A DNA stretch of 64,000 nt from Flaccisagitta enflata. Taxonomy: Eukaryota; Chaetognatha; Sagittoidea; Aphragmophora. The translations under genes were made by a program, and so were the position numbers. Below the pieces are notes generated by a model. The model was not told the DNA's origin and did no database searches. It saw only the letters and a list, made by a program, of their open reading frames with translations. The stretch spans positions 31,558,001 through 31,622,000 of the forward strand of contig OZ231127.1 in the NCBI GenBank assembly GCA_965153355.1, in the 5' to 3' direction. Positions 60,500 to 64,000 of the stretch are shown here, piece after piece (the first letter of the stretch is position 1; every line of letters begins with the position of its first letter).

Positions 60500-61243
60500 C
60501 ATCGTTCTTCCGGCGGACTTATTCAACGACTAATGCAACGACACTCATACTTGTCGCTTCTCAACTTTAAGATGATCTTTTGTACTCTATACTAACATCT
60601 CACCAATAGTATTACAGTAAAAGTTGATAGTTACTCTCCTCTTGCTTAATTTGCTTGTTGCTTTTCGCATTTATCTTTGATCATGATGCGTATACCACGC
60701 GAATCAATATGAGTAGGATTGGCCATGAATGTGAGATCTGTTAAATATATTCAAAATTGCTGTGTTGAAATAAAAAAGCAAATGTTTTAATAATTTGTTA
60801 AAAGATGATGAACCTTTTTTTTTATGGGATTAAGTATTTCATCATGAGCTCAAATTCGTTTTTTTAACCATTTTAGTCTTGGGATTGATTTTGAATGAAA
60901 ACAGTTTTAAAAAACCTTATCTCCACCCTTACATAAAGAAGTTGAACATTTTAAACCAACAAAAAAGAGTGCGTCACGTGGTATTCTGCCATCATTCGCG
61001 ACTGTTGCCACTAAAATTTTACTGTTAAGATCACGGTTTGTTCACTGCATTGCTTTAAGCTGTTTGGCACCCATAAGATGTAGTATTTCACCCGCGTTTC
61101 ATGTTTCTCATTGGATTTCAGTGCATTTTGACGAGGGCAGTGGTGAGGACAGTGAGGAGGATGGTGACGAGGGAGGGACGACGGAAGTGTACTTTGACGA
61201 GGGCAGTGGCGATTTAGTTGAAGATTTACCCCAAGAGCAATGA
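56893..61243 (+). CDS. Secreted proteoglycan-like protein, isoform B (247 aa)
   Basis: Shares exons 1-4 with isoform A and ends in a duplicated last exon, 61122-61243. Its acceptor context (ttctcattggatttcag) is identical to that of exon 5A and its phase is the same; total 744 nt. The alternative C-terminus starts HFDEGSGED and contains a second YFDEGSGD, giving two acidic-flanked Ser-Gly sites (Ser214 and Ser236) against one in isoform A. It ends DLPQEQ. Exons 5A and 5B cannot be joined because 5A has a stop, so they must be mutually exclusive terminal exons or one of them is unused. Inference from sequence; no transcript data. Confidence 0.65.
57000..57500. repeat. (GAAT)n arrays and a degenerate TTAGGG array in intron 1
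   Basis: GAAT tetranucleotides at 57013-57065 and 57360-57500 flank a ~95-bp telomere-like stretch at 57158-57252 (ttagggttaggggtgggttt, then tagggttagggttagggttg). The latter is an interstitial telomeric repeat unrelated in context to the satellite. Confidence 0.85.
58187..58254. repeat. 33-bp tandem duplication in intron 2
   Basis: 'gctctctctattttagtatg' plus 'ttggttg' occurs twice in a row. Each copy carries a pyrimidine-AG sequence resembling a 3' splice site. No coding frame follows, so decoy acceptors are possible but unproven. Confidence 0.7.
58255..59059. other. Rest of intron 2
   Basis: No additional exon found: frames are short and there is no acceptor-donor pair with the needed phase. 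Confidence 0.4.
59062..59237. mobile_element. pogo/Tigger-type MITE, copy 1 (176 bp)
   Basis: Ends 'cagctgaaccccgctcttac' and, reverse complemented, 'cagttgaaccccgctctaac', flanked by TA (59060-59061 and 59238-59239). The CAGTTGAACC..GC end is characteristic of pogo/Tigger elements. It lies in intron 2, with its right end 44 bases from exon 3. Confidence 0.85.
59633..59709 (-). mobile_element. GTCY-like fragment, 'gatgcg' subfamily, in intron 3
   Basis: (GGAC/AGAC)n, 'agatcctcttatagagatgc' and 'gacgcatctaaaag', a palindromic minus-orientation end with the arms gatgcg/cgcatc. Confidence 0.65.
60142..60310 (-). mobile_element. Eroded GTCY element in intron 4
   Basis: Two copies of 'ttgggcaggggcagt', a 'gacagactgaccaataga' tract and the end 'atcgagtgcatgcgattaaaa'. 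The last contains a palindromic gagtgcatgcgat-like core. Confidence 0.6.
60695..60981. mobile_element. MITE 'CCACGCGAATCA' in 3' flank copy 1 (287 bp)
   Basis: Starts 'ccacgcgaatcaatatgagt' and ends 'gcgtcacgtgg' with TA at 60693-60694 and 60982-60983. It was present before the tandem duplication because copy 2 has it at the same place. Confidence 0.65.
60769..60774 (+). terminator. Candidate polyadenylation signal for isoform A
   Basis: AATAAA 270 bases after the exon 5A stop, inside the MITE. The corresponding site in copy 2 reads GATAAA, so isoform B would need another signal (for example AATAAA near 62305). Confidence 0.45.
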
Positions 61244-61613
61244 CATCATTCTTTCGGAGGACAATGACGACAATTGAAAGTTCTCAAACATCACTCGTGC
61301 TTCCCGCGCCCCAACTTCAAGAAACTGATCTTTTGTACTTGATATGAACATTTTGCCAATAGTATTAGAAAATAAGTAGATAGTTACTCTCCTCTTCGTC
61401 TTGCTTTATTTGCTTTTTGCATGCACTTATCTTCGATCATGATACCACGCGAATTAATATGAGTGGGATTAGCCTTCAATGTGGGATCCGTTAAATATCT
61501 TCCAAACTACTTTGTTGATAAAAAGAAGCAAATATTTTACCAATTGGATTATTTCATCTTGAGCTATAATCAATTTTTCAAACCATTTTAGATACAGTCA
61601 TGGGATTGATTTA

Positions 61614-61832
61614 CTATCTTGGTGGAAAGAAACGCGACAGTTGTCAAAAGTAATATCAACTTTGAAGCAGTGCTGCTCCTTAACAAAAAAAAGTTATAGA
61701 CCCCAGATTGGTCCCATTTTAAAAGTCTGTATCAAATCTTCAAAATGAGACCAAGTTGAAGTCTTTAGCTCGTTTGGGAGCAGCTCTCTTCTAAATTGGA
61801 TGCTGCTATCGCGTTTCTTTCCACCAACATAG
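61614..61832. mobile_element. TA-flanked MITE 'CTATNTTGGTGG' (219 bp)
   Basis: Ends 'ctatcttggtggaaagaaac' and 'gtttctttccaccaacatag' are inverted repeats of ~28 bp with two mismatches. TA at 61612-61613 and 61833-61834. Confidence 0.85.
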
Positions 61833-61834
61833 TA

Positions 61835-62011
61835 CAGTTGAACCTCGCTCTAACGGATTTCAGGGGACCAACAATTTTCTTCTGTTATAGGTGGACTTCT
61901 GTTATTGCCAACAAAGGAAATAAAAGAAATTAACATGAGGGGACTATGAATTTGCATCTGTTAAAAGCGGAATTCCGTTGGTGGCGGGTCCGTTAGAGCG
62001 GGGTTCAACTG
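61835..62011. mobile_element. pogo/Tigger-type MITE, copy 2 (177 bp)
   Basis: Ends 'cagttgaacctcgctctaac' and its inverted partner 'gttagagcggggttcaactg'. TA at 61833-61834, shared with the preceding MITE, and 62012-62013. Same family as 59062-59237. Confidence 0.88.
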
Positions 62012-62502
62012 TAGAATGAAAGAAGCTTTAAAAATCTTTATCATCACACTTTGAAAAAGTAGTTAAATCAATTTCAATCAATGAAACAGTGTCTTTTTTT
62101 TTCATTTGCGTGGTATTCTGTCATCATTCACGACTATAGCCACTAAAATCTTATTGCTAAGATTGCGGCTTGTTCACTACATTGATTCAAGCTATTCGGC
62201 AATCACATGATTTTTTGACTAAGACTAAAATTGATGGAATTTGATAAAAAAGCAATTCATTATTGTTATTTCACAGATTGAGTTAAAAGGACCAGATTGA
62301 TAACAAATAAACAGTGTGTAATTGATCCTCTTTCTTCTTTAATTTTTAAAGATCTTTTTGCTATTTCTAAAGGAAACACGAAAGTCAGTCGTAATTGTTT
62401 TTTTCTCCAAGTCCAGTTCGGTCATTTTTGCTTAAAATTCAACTAAACATGACATCGATCGCAAGTTCCTTATTTGTGGTCGAACCGTCCAACAGACTCT
62501 GA

Positions 62503-62855
62503 GCCAATGCTTTGAAATTGCATCACAAAGATGTAGGTAATATGTTGTTAGACCATACTAAAAAAGGTATCTTTAGTCGCGTGTTACGCGACTCTACACC
62601 CCGCTTTGTCGGTCCGTCGGTCCGTCTGTTGGTATGTCCGTCCGTCCGTCACACTTTACTTTTTTTGGTTTTTGTGGTCTTTGGCCTCACTGCTCCTGCC
62701 CAAGTGATCTAGTGACCTCAAATCCGGCCCCTGCCCACGCGCACGCGACTGGGGTAGCCGTGTTTCCAGCCTTGTTTTGTGAGCAAACTGCTTTGGCCAT
62801 TGCTTTAGAATTTTGCTTCAAAAAAGATGTCGGTAATATGTTGTTAGATCATACT
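62503..62855. repeat. ~57-bp direct repeats flanking a GTCY element
   Basis: 62503-62559 and 62796-62855 share 'gatgtaggtaatatgttgtt' / 'gatgtcggtaatatgttgtt' and 'ccaatgctttgaaatt' / 'ccattgctttagaatt'. The GTCY element lies between them. Confidence 0.78.
62572..62776 (+). mobile_element. GTCY element, full length
   Basis: tttagtcgcgtgttacgcga, 'ctctacaccccgctttgtc', (GTCC/GTCG)n, 'cacactttactttttttgg', 'cactgctcctgcccaagtga', 'cccctgcccacgcgcacgcg', 'gtgtttccagccttgttt'. About 205 bp. Confidence 0.85.
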
Positions 62856-63058
62856 GATAAATATTTCTTTAAGTAATGAGGGGAGACCTTATAATTCCGA
62901 GTCCTTTTTTCGAAAATATACGACAGACTGAACCAAATGAGAACAGTTTTGTTTCATGCCATTTTCTTCTAGTTTTTTGCACCTTTTTCATTCAATTTAA
63001 ATAAAAAAATCTTCTCTCAGCATGTAAAATATATCCTCCTTGTACCTTTTATAGAAGT
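62856..63058. other. Intergenic spacer
   Basis: AT-rich, nothing recognised. Confidence 0.4.
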
Positions 63059-63703
63059 AGCATGCACTGTCCGCCAGAACACGGAATGAGTTGACTTGAA
63101 ATGATCGTCTACAACTCTGATAGGTTTTGAGTCCTTGTGGTGTGTATAATACAAATCTGAAAAGAACTAAATCATTTTTGGGGCGCTTTTTGAAATATAT
63201 ACAAAAAATGGACAAATTTAGTACATTTTTTATCATAACTCTTTGTGATGATTTATTTTAGTATTTTTGACCGCAGATTTGGACTCAGTTAGTGGCTTGC
63301 TGTTCGTTTGATATGTCACACTATATACTTTTGAAAAAGAAGTAAGAGCTTATTTTTTTCATAAAATCATTAAAAATAAATGTGTTTATAGCAAAATGAT
63401 GAAAGAATTAACTTTCTATTTCTTTTTCAAAACTATATAGTGTGACATATCAAACAAACCGCAAAGCACATGCAGAATCCGAATCTGCAGTCAAAAATAC
63501 TAGAAAACATCACCACAAAGAGTTATGATGAAAAACGTACTAAATTTACACCATTTTTGCATATATTTCACAAATCGCCCCAAAAGTGATTTAGTTTCCT
63601 TTAGATTTATATTGTACACACTACAATGACCCAAAAACTATCAAAGTGAGAGATGATCATTCTACCTCAACTCATTCCGTGTTTTGGCTGGTAGTGCATG
63701 CAG
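63059..63703. mobile_element. Long inverted repeat, ~285-bp arms
   Basis: Arms 63059-63343 and 63416-63703 are inverted and roughly 75-80% identical by eye (agcatgcac ... tttgatatgtcacactatat against atatagtgtgacatatcaaa ... gtgcatgc), with a ~70-bp AT-rich spacer. No open frame of note. A foldback MITE or two inverted copies of one repeat. Confidence 0.82.
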
Positions 63704-64000
63704 AATAGACATTGATACCAGTGATTAGATCTCAATAATACAAAGACATTGAGTAAAAATTGGATATTGGAAGACCAAAGATTTTAAACACCAATTTTTC
63801 CCAACTATTACTGGCTAGGTAGGGGCGATTTGACTCAGTTTTTTGACAGCATCTACTTAAACTAATCACAAAGTAACATCAGTTTTTTTGCCACCGTAAT
63901 TGGGCTGTTTTTGGAGTCTAAAATCGCTATCCTGTAAAGAATGTCAATTGACAAAGAAAACATGAAAAAAATGACAAAAAATTATTTATCTATTTTTAAG
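63704..64000. other. Window end, nothing recognised
   Basis: AT-rich sequence without a supported feature. Confidence 0.4.

Larger units (their letters stand above)
61445..62113. mobile_element. MITE 'CCACGCGAATCA' in copy 2, interrupted
   Basis: Starts 'ccacgcgaattaatatgagt', ends 'ttcatttgcgtgg', TA at 61443-61444 and 62114-62115. It contains the two younger MITEs below. Confidence 0.68.
60390..62205. repeat. Tandem duplication of the last exon and 3' flank
   Basis: 60390-61070 and 61078-62205 align throughout: exon 5A/5B, 'gatcttttgtact', 'ctactctcctctt'-like blocks (gatagttactctcctctt), a MITE starting ccacgcgaat, and 'tgttcactgcattg' / 'tgttcactacattg'. Copy 2 is ~450 bp longer, mostly because of two MITE insertions at 61614-62011 that copy 1 lacks. 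Confidence 0.85.

Overview
This is a nuclear genome window from a metazoan, most likely an invertebrate. The evidence is GT-AG spliced exons, TTAGGG-type telomeric hexamers, AT-rich intergenic DNA and a very high load of simple repeats and non-autonomous transposons. Nothing looks bacterial: there are no operons, no rRNA and no CRISPR. I did not recognise any tRNA. The species cannot be named from sequence alone.

Real coding content is small. Two genes are well supported. (1) At 22024-23628 (+) an uninterrupted 534-codon frame encodes a type I membrane glycoprotein: signal peptide, cysteine-rich ectodomain with seven N-glycosylation sequons, Thr/Met-rich stalk, C-terminal membrane span and short basic tail. 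(2) At 56893-61243 (+) I assembled a five-exon gene from splice sites and phases. It encodes a signal peptide, a spacer, a furin-type RIKR site, and an acidic C-terminus ending in DEGSG motifs like glycosaminoglycan attachment sites. Its last exon is tandemly duplicated, giving two phase-compatible alternative C-termini of 227 or 247 aa. A dead Tc1-like transposase lies at 12.1-12.7 kb (-). A weaker 101-aa frame lies at 13301-13606 (-).

The rest is repeat biology. Several transposon families are defined here by termini and target duplications: (a) about 20 copies or fragments of a short element with a palindromic end, an internal (GTCY)n tract and a GGCCTTGTT end, resembling Helentron-derived HINE/DINE elements; (b) foldback (FB) elements with ~60 bp inverted repeats, (GTCC)n tracts and 'aggcctcaaat' minisatellite interiors, some carrying a tail with weak 5S rRNA-like boxes; (c) hAT-type elements with 8-bp target duplications at 9.7, 17.1 and 39.5-40.5 kb; (d) several TA-flanked Tc1/mariner-type MITE families; (e) long palindromic repeats at 18, 31, 40, 46 and 63 kb; (f) a cluster of palindromic 'atatccggatat' units at 55.1-56.1 kb.

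Layout: 0-12 kb is simple repeats plus FB and GTCY elements. 12-21 kb holds the Tc1 fossil, MITEs and a self-nested FB locus. 21.5-23.6 kb is the glycoprotein gene behind a (CAA)n array. 24-34 kb is dominated by micro- and minisatellites. 34-47 kb is nested MITE, hAT and GTCY insertions. 47.6-52.2 kb is a ~554 bp dimeric satellite with TTAGGG runs in every unit, followed by a TGTCTC-rich minisatellite. 54-56 kb holds a LINE-like tail and the palindrome cluster. 56.8-62.2 kb is the spliced gene and its duplicated, MITE-invaded 3' end. 62.5-64 kb is one more GTCY element and a long inverted repeat.
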